Below are positions 8,236-16,627 of a stretch of 64,000 bases of DNA, in pieces (position 1 is the first letter of the stretch; every line of letters starts with the position of its first letter). Position numbers and translations under genes: made by a program. The stretch comes from JBBROS01 sp965217935 (GTDB taxonomy: Bacteria; Pseudomonadota; Alphaproteobacteria; Acetobacterales; Acetobacteraceae), in contig OZ244581.1 in assembly GCA_965217935.1 (NCBI GenBank), positions 3,720,001-3,784,000 on the forward strand, read 5' to 3'. The notes below the pieces were generated by a model. That model was given only the letters and a program-made list of their open reading frames with translations, was not told the DNA's origin and did not search any database.

Positions 8236-9032
8236 GGCTGGACCGTGACCGAAAGATGGCCGCCAAGATAAGCGACCGCCAGGGTTTCCGCATCGCCCCG
8301 CGCGAGTGCCGACAGCAGCGGCAGCGCCCGGGCGGCGGCGTTGCAGCGTGCCAGGGCGTCCAGCCCGGCAGGCAAGGGCTTGCCCGCCGCGCCCGGCGCC
8401 GGCGAGTAGGCGACGCGGAGCGACGGGCGGCCCGCGACCACCGGCGCCAGCACCAGCCCGGCGCCGAAGGCCGCGCCAGTCGGGCGCAAGCTGTCGAGCG
8501 GCGGCGGCAACGGATGGTCGTAGCAGCACAGCAGCACCGGCTGCCGCTCGCTGGCCAACTCGACCATCGCCGTCAGCAGGGTTGCCGGCCAGGTGTCGTC
8601 GTGCGCGCCCAGGCACGTCGCGGGCTGGCGGCTCGCGTTGGCGATCGACCAATACCCTGCCGCCGCGTTGTGGACCGAGTTGTGGAACTGCGTCGGCGAA
8701 ACGCCCCGCTCCCCCGCGTGCGTGCGCGCCAGGGCGTCGAGGATGCTGCCCACGGTCGTCCCGTCGCCGTTGCCGCTGCCGAACACGCTCCGCAACGCGC
8801 CCGGCGCCAGGCCCGAGGCGGCGGCAGCCTCCTGCGCCACCGTGAGCGCCAGCCGGGTCACCGGCCCGGTCCGCCGTCGCTCGTTGGGCGGCAGGATGGC
8901 GGGAGCCGGGGCGGGGGAGGGGCGCGGCTCGTAGCTCGTTTCGCCAGCCAGGACCAGCCGGCTGGCCTGCCAGCCTTCCAGGCCCGGACCCCAAACCGAC
9001 ACGCCCAGCACGGAGGCCGCGAGCGGGGTCAA
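8232..9032 (-). CDS. beta-ketoacyl synthase-like chain-length factor (ApeC-like)
   Basis: A 266-residue protein shorter than a true ketosynthase. It keeps the thiolase-fold outline (VFGSGNGDGTTVGSILDAL, then SPTQFHNSVHNAAAGYWSIA) but has no S-x-A-C-A-S active-site cysteine. That is the pattern of the chain-length-factor partner of aryl-polyene ketosynthases. The TTG at 9032 overlaps the ketosynthase stop (TTGA), matching the start/stop coupling seen through this operon. It should form a heterodimer with the ketosynthase encoded just upstream and set polyene length. Confidence 0.82.
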   Translation of the reverse strand: MTPLAASVLGVSVWGPGLEGWQASRLVLAGETSYEPRPSPAPAPAILPPNERRRTGPVTRLALTVAQEAAAASGLAPGALRSVFGSGNGDGTTVGSILDALARTHAGERGVSPTQFHNSVHNAAAGYWSIANASRQPATCLGAHDDTWPATLLTAMVELASERQPVLLCCYDHPLPPPLDSLRPTGAAFGAGLVLAPVVAGRPSLRVAYSPAPGAAGKPLPAGLDALARCNAAARALPLLSALARGDAETLAVAYLGGHLSVTVQP

Positions 9033-10201
9033 GGGACGGCGCCGAACACGAGGCTGCAATTGATGCCGCCGAAGCCGAACGCGTTGCTCATCACCCGGCC
9101 GACCCGGCGGCGCAGGAGGCCGGTCGCCACTTGCGACTTGAACGACGGGTCCGGCGCGCCGACGCCTAGGCAGCCCGGGATGATCCCTTCCTCGATGCAC
9201 TCCTGGGCGAACAGCGCGTCCAGCACGCCGCAGGCCCCGAGCGTGTGCCCGGTCCAGCCCTTCGTGCTGCTGCACGGCACGGCGGCCCCGAACACGGACG
9301 CGACGGCGGCGTCCTCCATGGCGTCGTTGGCGCGCGTGCCGGTGCCGTGCAGGTTGATCCAGTCGATGGCGTCCGGCGTCAAATCGCACGCGGCCAGGGC
9401 CTGGCGCATGGCCGCGACCGCGCCGGCACCTTCGGGATGCGGCGAGGACATATGGTAGCCGTCGCTGCTGGAGCCGCCGCCGAGCAGGGCGATCCCCTCG
9501 CCCCCTCGCTCCAGCAGGGCGAACCCGGCCGCCTCGCCGATGGAGATGCCGCCGCGGTCGCCGGCGCAGGGCCGGGTCGGGTCGGGGGAGATCAGTTCGA
9601 GCGCCGCGAAGCCGTGCAGCGTCATGCGGCACAGGCTGTCCGCGCCGCCGACCACCGCCGCGTCGCACACGCCGGTCGCGATCATCTGGGCGGCGTCGAT
9701 GAAGCATCGGGCGCTGCTGGCGCAGGCGGTGGAGATGACGAGGGCCGGGCCGCGCAGGCCGAGCGCGGCGCGGACGTAGCCGCCGAGGGAATAAAGGTCC
9801 TGGGTGTGGGCGTAGTCGAACCCGGAGGGGAGCGGGCCGTCGCCGTCCCGGTCGCGATAGGCGTCCTCGGCGGCGTTGATGCCGCTCGTGCTGGTGCCGA
9901 GCACGACGGCGATGCGGTCGGCGCCGTGGCGGGCAACGGCGCCGGCAACGCGGAGGTCGAAGCCGTCGGCCCGCAGCGCCATGTCGGCGAGGCGGTTGTT
10001 GCGGCAATCGTAATTGGCCATGCGCGGGGGCAGGGCGTGCTGCTCCACGCCGGGGACGCGCCCGATCCAGCCGCCGGTCGCCGGCTCGAAATCGTTCGGG
10101 CGCAGGCCGCCGGTTCCGTTAAGGAGCGCTGCACGGTGAGCGCCGGCGCCCGCGCCCAGGGCGCTCACGGCGGTGCAGGCGGTCAGTATCAGCGGCATCA
10201 T
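9029..10201 (-). CDS. beta-ketoacyl-ACP synthase (KAS II-like, ApeO/ApeR-like)
   Basis: A 390-residue ketosynthase with the full catalytic set: Cys160 in VISTACASSARC, His285 in WINLHGTGTRAND and His319 in STKGWTGHTLGACG. GFGGINCSLVFG closes the fold. It elongates the acyl chain on the cluster ACP by decarboxylative condensation with malonyl units. The start is a double ATG overlapping the MMPL gene's stop, and the stop overlaps the chain-length-factor start. This is the only complete ketosynthase in the cluster; described aryl-polyene clusters usually have at least two. Confidence 0.88.
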   Translation of the reverse strand: MMPLILTACTAVSALGAGAGAHRAALLNGTGGLRPNDFEPATGGWIGRVPGVEQHALPPRMANYDCRNNRLADMALRADGFDLRVAGAVARHGADRIAVVLGTSTSGINAAEDAYRDRDGDGPLPSGFDYAHTQDLYSLGGYVRAALGLRGPALVISTACASSARCFIDAAQMIATGVCDAAVVGGADSLCRMTLHGFAALELISPDPTRPCAGDRGGISIGEAAGFALLERGGEGIALLGGGSSSDGYHMSSPHPEGAGAVAAMRQALAACDLTPDAIDWINLHGTGTRANDAMEDAAVASVFGAAVPCSSTKGWTGHTLGACGVLDALFAQECIEEGIIPGCLGVGAPDPSFKSQVATGLLRRRVGRVMSNAFGFGGINCSLVFGAVP

Positions 10202-12498
10202 TCCCTTTCGCCCACGGCCTTGCCGGCGACCAGGAAGGCGTAGCCCATGGCGAGCAAGGCCCCGGCCGCGACGGTTACTCCAATGTCGCGCAGAACCGGC
10301 GTCTGGCAAGCGGCGAGCAGGCCGAAGGTGAGCAGGGTCATGGCATTGCAGGTGACCAGCGTCCGCAAGGTGCGGGCGCGCTCCTCGGCGTCGAGCTGGC
10401 GGCGGGCGTAGAACAGGGCGTAATCCAGCCCGACGCCCGCGACCAGTTGCAGGGCGACCAGGTGGATCAGCGAGAGGCGGATGCCGGCGGCGGTCAGCAG
10501 CGCCACCGTGACGAGCAGGGCGGCCAGCAGGGCGCCGAGCACGCGGAGCACGCGGAGAGGGTCGCGCAACCCGGCCAGCAGCACCAGCAGGATGGCGCCC
10601 GCGCTGCCGCCGAGCCACCACCAGGCGCGGGCGGTGTAGGCGGCCAGGATGCCGCCGAGTTCGGCGCGCATGTCCACGTAAAGGGCGCCTGTGCCAGCGA
10701 AAGCCTCGGCGACGCGGGCGGGGTCGGCAACGCTTTGCAGCGCCACCGGGCCGAGCCAGCCGTCGCCGCGGGGCAGCAGCAGGGGGGAAAGGCGGGCGCC
10801 GAGGAGCGTGCCTTCGAGATCCTGCAAGCGAAGCGGGGCCGCGGCGCGGGCGGCGGCGACGGCGTCCTTGAACGGGCGGAACGCTTCCGGTCGGAAAGGC
10901 AGGCCGGCGCGGGCGATGTCGAGGTTGACGGCCAGGCTTGTGGCATCGGGCAGGGCCGCGGCGCGGGCTGCCTGGGTCCTGGCGCTGGGCAGGAAGCGGG
11001 CTGCCAGTTCGGCCCCTTGGATCATGCCGGCGGATTTTAGCCGGTCGAGGATCGGCAGCACCCGTTCCTCGGCTTCTAGGACCGCCTCCGGCGTCGGGCC
11101 TCGCACGAGCAGGAGTTGCCCGGCGTCCGGCGCGCCGATCTGGGCGCGCATCTCCTGGTCGAGTTTGCGAGAGGCTTCAGGGACGGGGCTGAGCGCCTGC
11201 AGGTCGCCTTCCCAGCGCGGGCCGTGCCAGGCGAGGTAGACCAGGGCGGCGGCCACGGGGAGGGCGGACCAGGCGCGGAAGCGGCGGATGTTCTCGACGC
11301 GGGGCAGCCAGGCCGGGTCGGAGGCGGCGACGGGGGCGAGGTTGGCGGCGACGATGAGGCGGGGGAGAATGGTCCAGGTGAGGACGGCGCAGGACAAGAG
11401 GCCGATAGCGGCGAACGCGCCGAGCTGCACGAGACCGGGGAAGCCGGAGAAGACCATCGCGGCAAGGCCGAGCAGGGCCGAGGCGACGGCGAGGACGAAG
11501 GCGCGTCCGATGCGCGTGCGGGTGTGGGCGGCGGGTTCGCCGCGTTTGCGATGGCCGATCATCAGCACCGGGTAATCGACCGAGACTCCGAGCATGGTGG
11601 CGCCGAAACCGAGGGCGACGCCGTGGACCATGCCGAACAGGAGTTGGACGCCGACGGCGGCGATGGCGACGCTGAGCACGACGGGTGCTGCGATGGCGGC
11701 CAGCACCAAGGGCGAGCGGAAGCGCCACCAAAGGAGGGCTATGACGAGCAGGGTGGAGAGGACCGAGATGCGTTCGACATCGGCTTTGATCGCGCGGGCG
11801 GCGTCGCGGGCGAAGACGGCGGGGCCGGCGACGAGGAGTGTCGCGGGGCCGGGCGCTGCTGCCTGGAAGGCGGACTGGATGGCGGCGAGGGCGGCTTCCT
11901 GCGCGGGGATGTCCATGCCGCCGGCTTTGGTGCGGGCGAGCAGCAGAGCGCGGGCGCCGTCGGGGGAGAACCAGGCGCCATCGATGAGGCGCACGCCGGA
12001 CGTGGCGCCCCAGGCGCGCAGCAGGGTGAAGAACGCGCCGGGCGGGTCGGCCAGACCGTACTTGACGATCAGGGGGGCGGCGGAGGAGCGGAGTTCGGCA
12101 AGCAGGCGCTCCAGCGATTTGTGCAGGGCGGGGGCGGTGAAGGCCGCGGCCGTGGTGGCCGGGCTGAGGGCGTAGCGGCGGCTGAACAGGAGGGATTGGT
12201 CGAGCGGCGGGGGCTGGCCGCCGGCGACGAGCTGGAACAGCCCGGTGGCGGGCAGCGCGGCTGCCATCGAGACGGCGATGCGGGCGAGGTCCGGGGCGGG
12301 CGCGTTCTCGATGCCGATCAGGACGAGACCGGTGGCGGCGCCGGTGCGGGCCTCGTCGAGCACCAGGCGGGCGGCCTCGGTGCGGCCCCTGGGGAGGAAC
12401 TCGGCCATGTCGGTGCGGACGGTGATCAGCGAGATGGCGAGGAGGAGAACGACGACCGCGGCGGCCAGGCTTGCGAGGACTGGTGCGGCGCGGGTCAT
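10198..12498 (-). CDS. MMPL/RND-family exporter of the polyene-type cluster
   Basis: A 766-residue membrane protein of the MMPL type. One N-terminal span is followed by a large periplasmic loop, then a block of about five helices (VISVLSTLLVIALLWWRF, FGATMLGVSVDYPVLMIGH and onward). A second loop and second helix block follow (LVALQLVAGVGLDYALFYARR). The VDYP and GLDYALF motifs correspond to the conserved helix-4 acidic positions of RND pumps. Homologues in aryl-polyene clusters are thought to move the lipid-linked pigment towards the outer membrane. The start overlaps the LolA-like gene stop by 4 bases. Confidence 0.85.
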   Translation of the reverse strand: MTRAAPVLASLAAAVVVLLLAISLITVRTDMAEFLPRGRTEAARLVLDEARTGAATGLVLIGIENAPAPDLARIAVSMAAALPATGLFQLVAGGQPPPLDQSLLFSRRYALSPATTAAAFTAPALHKSLERLLAELRSSAAPLIVKYGLADPPGAFFTLLRAWGATSGVRLIDGAWFSPDGARALLLARTKAGGMDIPAQEAALAAIQSAFQAAAPGPATLLVAGPAVFARDAARAIKADVERISVLSTLLVIALLWWRFRSPLVLAAIAAPVVLSVAIAAVGVQLLFGMVHGVALGFGATMLGVSVDYPVLMIGHRKRGEPAAHTRTRIGRAFVLAVASALLGLAAMVFSGFPGLVQLGAFAAIGLLSCAVLTWTILPRLIVAANLAPVAASDPAWLPRVENIRRFRAWSALPVAAALVYLAWHGPRWEGDLQALSPVPEASRKLDQEMRAQIGAPDAGQLLLVRGPTPEAVLEAEERVLPILDRLKSAGMIQGAELAARFLPSARTQAARAAALPDATSLAVNLDIARAGLPFRPEAFRPFKDAVAAARAAAPLRLQDLEGTLLGARLSPLLLPRGDGWLGPVALQSVADPARVAEAFAGTGALYVDMRAELGGILAAYTARAWWWLGGSAGAILLVLLAGLRDPLRVLRVLGALLAALLVTVALLTAAGIRLSLIHLVALQLVAGVGLDYALFYARRQLDAEERARTLRTLVTCNAMTLLTFGLLAACQTPVLRDIGVTVAAGALLAMGYAFLVAGKAVGERE

Positions 12499-13082
12499 CG
12501 CGGCGTGATCGTCATGGTCTGCTCGTCGCCGTTGGCCTGGGTGATGGCGAGGCGGTCCACCTGGTCGTCGTGGCCCTGGAGGTGGACGCCGCGGAGGAAC
12601 TTGGCGGCGGCCGGGTCCTTGGGGGTGAGGTCGAGGGTCCAGTGCGCCATCGTGCCGCCGGTGGCGGCGTGGAAGGCTTTTCGCAGCGCGGCGGCGTCGC
12701 CGAGCAGGGGGCCGCGGATGGCGTCGATCAGGGCGCCGAGCTCGGGTGCGGCGCTCATGGGGATGACTTGCGGGGGCTGGTTGCCGGCGGTGATGATCAC
12801 GCGGTCGCCGTCCACCACGAGGCGCTCCGGCTGCGGCCAGGTGGTGACCTTCTCCAGGTAGCCCTTGCGGTAGGTGAGGGCGCCGCTGCTTTCGAGCGGG
12901 GTGTCGAGGGCGGCGAAGCGGCGCTGCTCGCGGAACGTGGCGCTGCGCTGCGGCACGGAGGCGAGCCTTGCCATCAGAGCTTCAAGCGACAGGCCGCCGT
13001 CAGCCTTCGCCGGCTGCCCAGGCAGGAGCGGGGCCAGGAGAACGAGCGGCAGCAGCAGCCATAAGCGGCGCCGGCGGATCAT
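12495..13082 (-). CDS. LolA-related periplasmic carrier protein
   Basis: The 195-residue product has a cleavable signal (MIRRRRLWLLLPLVLLAP) and then a LolA-like beta-sheet domain. The strands SVPQRSATFREQRRFAALD, SGALTYRKGYLEKVT and VVDGDRVIITAGN match the LolA-related proteins of aryl-polyene clusters. The likely role is to carry the lipidic product across the periplasm together with the MMPL protein. ATG at 13082 gives a clean signal peptide; an in-frame ATG at 13091 is the alternative. Either start lies inside the preceding acyltransferase gene, an overlap of 83-92 bp. Confidence 0.75.
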   Translation of the reverse strand: MIRRRRLWLLLPLVLLAPLLPGQPAKADGGLSLEALMARLASVPQRSATFREQRRFAALDTPLESSGALTYRKGYLEKVTTWPQPERLVVDGDRVIITAGNQPPQVIPMSAAPELGALIDAIRGPLLGDAAALRKAFHAATGGTMAHWTLDLTPKDPAAAKFLRGVHLQGHDDQVDRLAITQANGDEQTMTITPR

Positions 13083-13977
13083 GGCCGGCATCGGGCGCCT
13101 GGTTCCAGAAGGGGAAGAAGTTGAACCATTGGTAGGGATGCGCGCGGCAAACGGCCTCGATCTCGGTGGCATAGCGGGTCATGGTATCGCGCAAGTCGGC
13201 GGCGCGACAGCAGCGGCGCAGCACGATGCGATCGGCGAAGGGCGTGAAGCGGACGTCGTAGCGGGCCGGGCCGGTGCGGACGGCATGGAACAGGATGACG
13301 GGGGCGGCGATGGCGCTGGCGAGGACGAACGGGCCGGAGGGGAACGGGGCGGGCTCGCCGAGGAAGGGGAGGCTGACCATGCGGTGGCCGGAGGGGGCGC
13401 GGTCGGCGAGGATGCCGACGATCTCGCCGCGCTCGACGCATTCGCGGGCGCGGATCATGCTGGCGGCGTCGCCGATTTCGAGCACGCGCTCGTGCAGGGC
13501 GGGGGCGAGGCGGTCGAGCAGGGGGCCGAGGGCGCCGGCGTTGCGGCGGTACATGAGCGCCCAGACCGGGACGGGAGAGTGGCGGGCGACGGCGCGCAGG
13601 ACCTCGAAACTGCCGAGATGGGCGCCGAGCAGGATGCAGCCCTGGCCGCGGCCGAGCAGTTCGGTGAGGTGATCGAGGCCCTGGGTGCGGACGTCGAAGC
13701 CGGCGTGGCGGCCTGAGAGCAGCAGGATGCGGTCGAGCACGGCGTGGGAGAAGCTGTGGAAGTGGCGGGCGACGTGGCGCAGGCCGGGCGGGGCGGGCAG
13801 GACGTGGCGGAGGTAGTCGCGCGAGGCGCGGCGGGCACCGCCGCTGGTGAGCAGGAACCATAGGGTGACGGGCCAGAGGAGGAACGGGGCGAGCAGCCGC
13901 CCGGTGTGGGTCGCGAGCCACAGGCCGGCCCTGGCGGCGAGGGGGGAGCCGCGTTCCCGCTGCCGCGACCAGCTCAT
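13000..13977 (-). CDS. lysophospholipid/LpxL-like acyltransferase
   Basis: A 325-residue protein of the HtrB/LpxL acyltransferase family. It has H-L-G-S-F-E (the H-x4-E catalytic motif) in GCILLGAHLGSFEVLRA, then VWALMYRRNAGALGP, ILADRAPSGHRMVSLPFLG and the family ending HPYQWFNFFPFWNQ. A membrane helix near residues 25-45 would anchor it. In aryl-polyene clusters such an enzyme is thought to attach the polyene to its lipid or sugar carrier. About 35 Pro/Ala-rich residues follow the family end, exactly where the next gene overlaps. ATG 13977 overlaps the dehydratase stop (ATGA). Confidence 0.82.
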   Translation of the reverse strand: MSWSRQRERGSPLAARAGLWLATHTGRLLAPFLLWPVTLWFLLTSGGARRASRDYLRHVLPAPPGLRHVARHFHSFSHAVLDRILLLSGRHAGFDVRTQGLDHLTELLGRGQGCILLGAHLGSFEVLRAVARHSPVPVWALMYRRNAGALGPLLDRLAPALHERVLEIGDAASMIRARECVERGEIVGILADRAPSGHRMVSLPFLGEPAPFPSGPFVLASAIAAPVILFHAVRTGPARYDVRFTPFADRIVLRRCCRAADLRDTMTRYATEIEAVCRAHPYQWFNFFPFWNQAPDAGHDPPAPLMAAAAARSPGPAPAWAAGEG

Positions 13978-14252
13978 GCGAGCGACACGGTTCCGCTGAC
14001 GGCCGGACGGCCACCAACCTTGCACGTGAAACGCCCGTCCGCGTATTCGACCTCGACGCGCTCGCCCGGGCGCACGGGATGGGTGAAGCGGACGGCCGGG
14101 AAGCCGGCGAGGGCGCGGCCCAGCTCGGCGGCGAGGATAAGGGCGCCCGCCTCATCCAGCAACGTGACGCCGGGCACGATTGGGCGGCCGGGGAAGTGCC
14201 CGGGAAGGGAGGGGTGCTGCGGCGGGATGGTGAAGGATCCGGCGGGGCGCAT
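13974..14252 (-). CDS. small 3-hydroxyacyl-ACP dehydratase (FabZ/FabA-like, ApeI-like)
   Basis: A 92-residue single-hotdog protein. LPGHFPGRPIVPGVTLLDEAG contains the dehydratase His (residue 19) and the conserved G-R-P-I-V-P-G-V stretch. The C-terminal strands RFTHPVRPGERVEVEY complete the fold. In aryl-polyene biosynthesis a small dehydratase of this kind pairs with a larger partner, here probably 7798-8235. Its ATG shares one base with the ligase stop (TGATG), and its own stop overlaps the acyltransferase start. Confidence 0.85.
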   Translation of the reverse strand: MRPAGSFTIPPQHPSLPGHFPGRPIVPGVTLLDEAGALILAAELGRALAGFPAVRFTHPVRPGERVEVEYADGRFTCKVGGRPAVSGTVSLA

Positions 14253-15556
14253 CAGTCCGCCTGCTCCAGAAGCTGCAGCAGGGCCTGGCGGGGCAGCTTG
14301 CCGAGGGCGTTGCGCGGCATGGCGGGGACGCGGACGACGCGGCGGGGCATGAAGGTCGGGTCCATGACGCGGCGGAGGTCGGCGAGGATGGCCGGGGCGG
14401 TCCGGTCAGGGGCGACGACGATGGCGACGAGGCGCGGGGTGGCGCGGGCGGGGTCGTCGGGCAGGACGAAGGCGCCGTCCTCGATGCCCGGCACGCCGGT
14501 CAGCAACTGGTTCAGGCCCGGGAGGGAGGCGCGGCGTCCGCCGAGCTTGATGACGTCGGTGCGGCGGCCGAGCAGGCGGAAGCCGGCGTCGGTGCGCTCG
14601 ATCATGTCGGCGAGCGGGACCGGGTCGGCGCCTGGGGCCTGGACGACCGAGCCTGCTTCGGTGACAGCGATCTGGACGCCGGGGTAGGCGACCCAGTCGG
14701 GGCCGGCGGTGGTGCGGCGGCTGGCGATGCTGCCGCATTCGGTGGCGCCGAAGATTTCCAGGACGGGGGCGGACCACGCGGCCTCGGCGTCCGCGGCCAG
14801 GGCGTGGTCCAGCGGGGCGGTCGCGCTGATGCAGGCGGAGATGGGCGGCATGGGGCGGGCGGCCTGGATCAGCGTGCGCAGGTGCAGGGGCGTGGTGACC
14901 AGGACGCGGGGGCCTGGGCAGGCGCCGAGGGCGGCGGCGACGTCGGCCGGGAAGAAGGCCGGGCCGCACCAGCTCGCGACCCGGGCGTGCAGCGGCAGGA
15001 GGATTGTGGTTTCAAAGCCGTACATGTGCTGGGGCGGGACGGTGCCGACGATGGCGGCGCCGTCGAGGGCGAACTGCTCGCAGGCGGCTTGGCTGCGGGC
15101 GGGCAGGGCCGCCCACCGCTTCGGGTGCGGCGCCGGTTGGCCGGTGCTGCCGGAGGTGAAGACGATCGCGGCCAGGTGATCGGGCGGGAGCGGGGGGTTG
15201 CGCGGGCAATGGGCGGGCTCGGCGGCGAGCGGGCGGACGGGCGTTGCCGGCCAGGGCAGGTCAGGCCACTCCGTGTCGGCGGCGACGGTGCAGCCGGGGT
15301 AGTCCGTGGCCAGGGCGAGAAGGGCGGCAGGTTCCGCGTTGAGCAGGCTGGTGCGGCCGCGCAACAGCCCGGCGGCGAAGGCAACGGCAAAGGCGTAACG
15401 ATCCTGACATAAATTAACGAGGTAGCGCCCGTCCGGCAGCGCCGCCGCGAGGTCGTAGGCGTCGCGCAGGAAGGCGCCGGCGGCGACTGGGCCTTGGGCT
15501 CGGTAGAACAACGGGCTGCCGTCGGGCCGGTCCAGCAACGTGGTCGGCGCGGCCAT
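14252..15556 (-). CDS. AMP-dependent acyl/aryl-CoA (or ACP) ligase, ApeH-like
   Basis: A 434-residue adenylate-forming enzyme, shorter than usual (about 500-550). It keeps the phosphate-binding loop VFTSGSTGQPAPHPK, the A5 motif FGATECGSIA, the hinge region RLLGRRTDVIKLGG and the C-terminal lysine in NALGKLP. In aryl-polyene clusters this ligase activates the aromatic starter (for example 4-hydroxybenzoate or a coumarate) for loading on ACP. The starter-making ammonia lyase is absent from this window. The compact size results from a shortened N-terminal region. Confidence 0.82.
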   Translation of the reverse strand: MAAPTTLLDRPDGSPLFYRAQGPVAAGAFLRDAYDLAAALPDGRYLVNLCQDRYAFAVAFAAGLLRGRTSLLNAEPAALLALATDYPGCTVAADTEWPDLPWPATPVRPLAAEPAHCPRNPPLPPDHLAAIVFTSGSTGQPAPHPKRWAALPARSQAACEQFALDGAAIVGTVPPQHMYGFETTILLPLHARVASWCGPAFFPADVAAALGACPGPRVLVTTPLHLRTLIQAARPMPPISACISATAPLDHALAADAEAAWSAPVLEIFGATECGSIASRRTTAGPDWVAYPGVQIAVTEAGSVVQAPGADPVPLADMIERTDAGFRLLGRRTDVIKLGGRRASLPGLNQLLTGVPGIEDGAFVLPDDPARATPRLVAIVVAPDRTAPAILADLRRVMDPTFMPRRVVRVPAMPRNALGKLPRQALLQLLEQAD

Positions 15557-15558
15557 CG

Positions 15559-15846
15559 TCAGCGGGTCCGGTGCGCCTCGACGTGGGCGGACAGGGTGCG
15601 GAGCGAGGCGAAGATGCGCTGGTTGCGCTCGTCGTCGGAGCGTAGCTCGAAGCCGTAGGCGCGGGAGATGGCCAGGGCGAGTTCGAGGGCGTCGATGGAA
15701 TCGAGGCCCAAACCGTCGCCGAACAGCGGCTCGGCAGGGGCGATCTCCTCCGGCGCGACCTCAAGCTGCAGGGAGCTTGCGATCAGGACCGCCAAGGCTT
15801 GCTCGGGGCCGGTTTGAACCGGCGGGAGGGTTTGCAACTGTATCAC
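15559..15846 (-). CDS. acyl carrier protein
   Basis: A 95-residue acidic protein with the phosphopantetheine attachment motif GLGLDSIDALELA; the modified Ser is residue 50. PLFGDGLGLDS is the usual ACP helix-II lead-in. It is the first gene of the eleven-gene leftward operon and its stop lies 2 bases before the ligase start. It should carry the growing polyene chain. Only one ACP is present, whereas described aryl-polyene clusters have two. Confidence 0.9.
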   Translation of the reverse strand: MIQLQTLPPVQTGPEQALAVLIASSLQLEVAPEEIAPAEPLFGDGLGLDSIDALELALAISRAYGFELRSDDERNQRIFASLRTLSAHVEAHRTR

Positions 15847-15908
15847 TGGATTTTTCCAAGAGCGATCATATCGGAGTGTCTGATAGGCTGCAAAGCGGTT
15901 GATATGTC
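15847..15908. promoter_or_regulatory. divergent promoter region of the polyene-type cluster
   Basis: These 62 bases separate the ACP gene (leftward) and the cluster membrane protein (rightward). The segment is markedly A+T-richer than the flanking genes and is the only intergenic gap able to promote the leftward operon. I cannot name a specific regulator site in it. Confidence 0.5.
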
Positions 15909-16553
15909 ATGGTTTGCAAACCGATCCAAATTTTGAGGGCTGGCGCGTTGATCGTGATCGTCTGCGCTCCGGTCGGCGGGCGTGTTGCGCTGGCATTGGG
16001 GCATGGATATGGCGTTCTCGGCGCGGCTTCGGCGGCGCAAGCGGTCGCGGCCGGGGTGATGCTCTCGGCCAGTTGGCCGCTTGCGCGCTGGGCCGGGCCT
16101 GTTCTGTCATTGGCGCTGCTGGCCAGCTTGGCGGCCGGTTCGGCCTGGTCGGTCAGGATGGGCGTTCTGGCGATGTCAGGGGTGGCTCACATGCTGCTGT
16201 ACGGCGCGCTGCTGGCGCTGTTCGGGCGTTCGCTGCGGCGAGGACAGGAGAGCCTTGTGACGGGCGTGGCGCGGCGGGTCAATCCGGCGTTCCATGCCGG
16301 GATGGTTCCGTATACGCGGGGCGTAACGATGGCCTGGTGCCTGCTTTTCGCGGGCGAGCTGGCGGGCTCGGCGGCGCTGCTGGCCTTGGCGCCCGGCTGG
16401 TGGGCGTGGTTCGTGGGCGGCCTGCACCTGGCGCCCGCGGCGGCGCTGATGGTTTCGGAGGTGTTGCTGCGGCGGCGGGTGTGGCGGCATGATCATGCGA
16501 CGGGGTTGATCGAGAGCGTGCGAGGACTGCGCAAGATTGGAAGACGGGCGTGA
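15909..16553 (+). CDS. polytopic membrane protein of the aryl-polyene type (COG4648-like)
   Basis: A 214-residue protein with about five membrane spans. The loop GVARRVNPAFHAGMVPYTRGVTMAWCLLF is a distinctive conserved block in a membrane protein that accompanies aryl-polyene clusters (COG4648 group). The block includes invariant-looking P-Y-T-R and W-C. Function is unknown; association with the cluster suggests a role in assembly or membrane transfer of the product. It is transcribed divergently from the ACP gene across a 62-bp gap. The family assignment is from memory of the motif and context. Confidence 0.7.
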   Translation: MVCKPIQILRAGALIVIVCAPVGGRVALALGHGYGVLGAASAAQAVAAGVMLSASWPLARWAGPVLSLALLASLAAGSAWSVRMGVLAMSGVAHMLLYGALLALFGRSLRRGQESLVTGVARRVNPAFHAGMVPYTRGVTMAWCLLFAGELAGSAALLALAPGWWAWFVGGLHLAPAAALMVSEVLLRRRVWRHDHATGLIESVRGLRKIGRRA

Positions 16554-16627
16554 GGGGTCGTGAATAATCCTAGGCAGTTGCGGGCAGCTTCGGATATATC
16601 GCGTGAAGTTTGTTCGAGGGCAGGCGG

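Noticed and set aside
11116..12861. A 580-codon Gly/Glu/Asp-rich frame antisense to the MMPL gene
   Set aside because: Low-complexity composition and no ribosome site; it is a shadow of the exporter gene.
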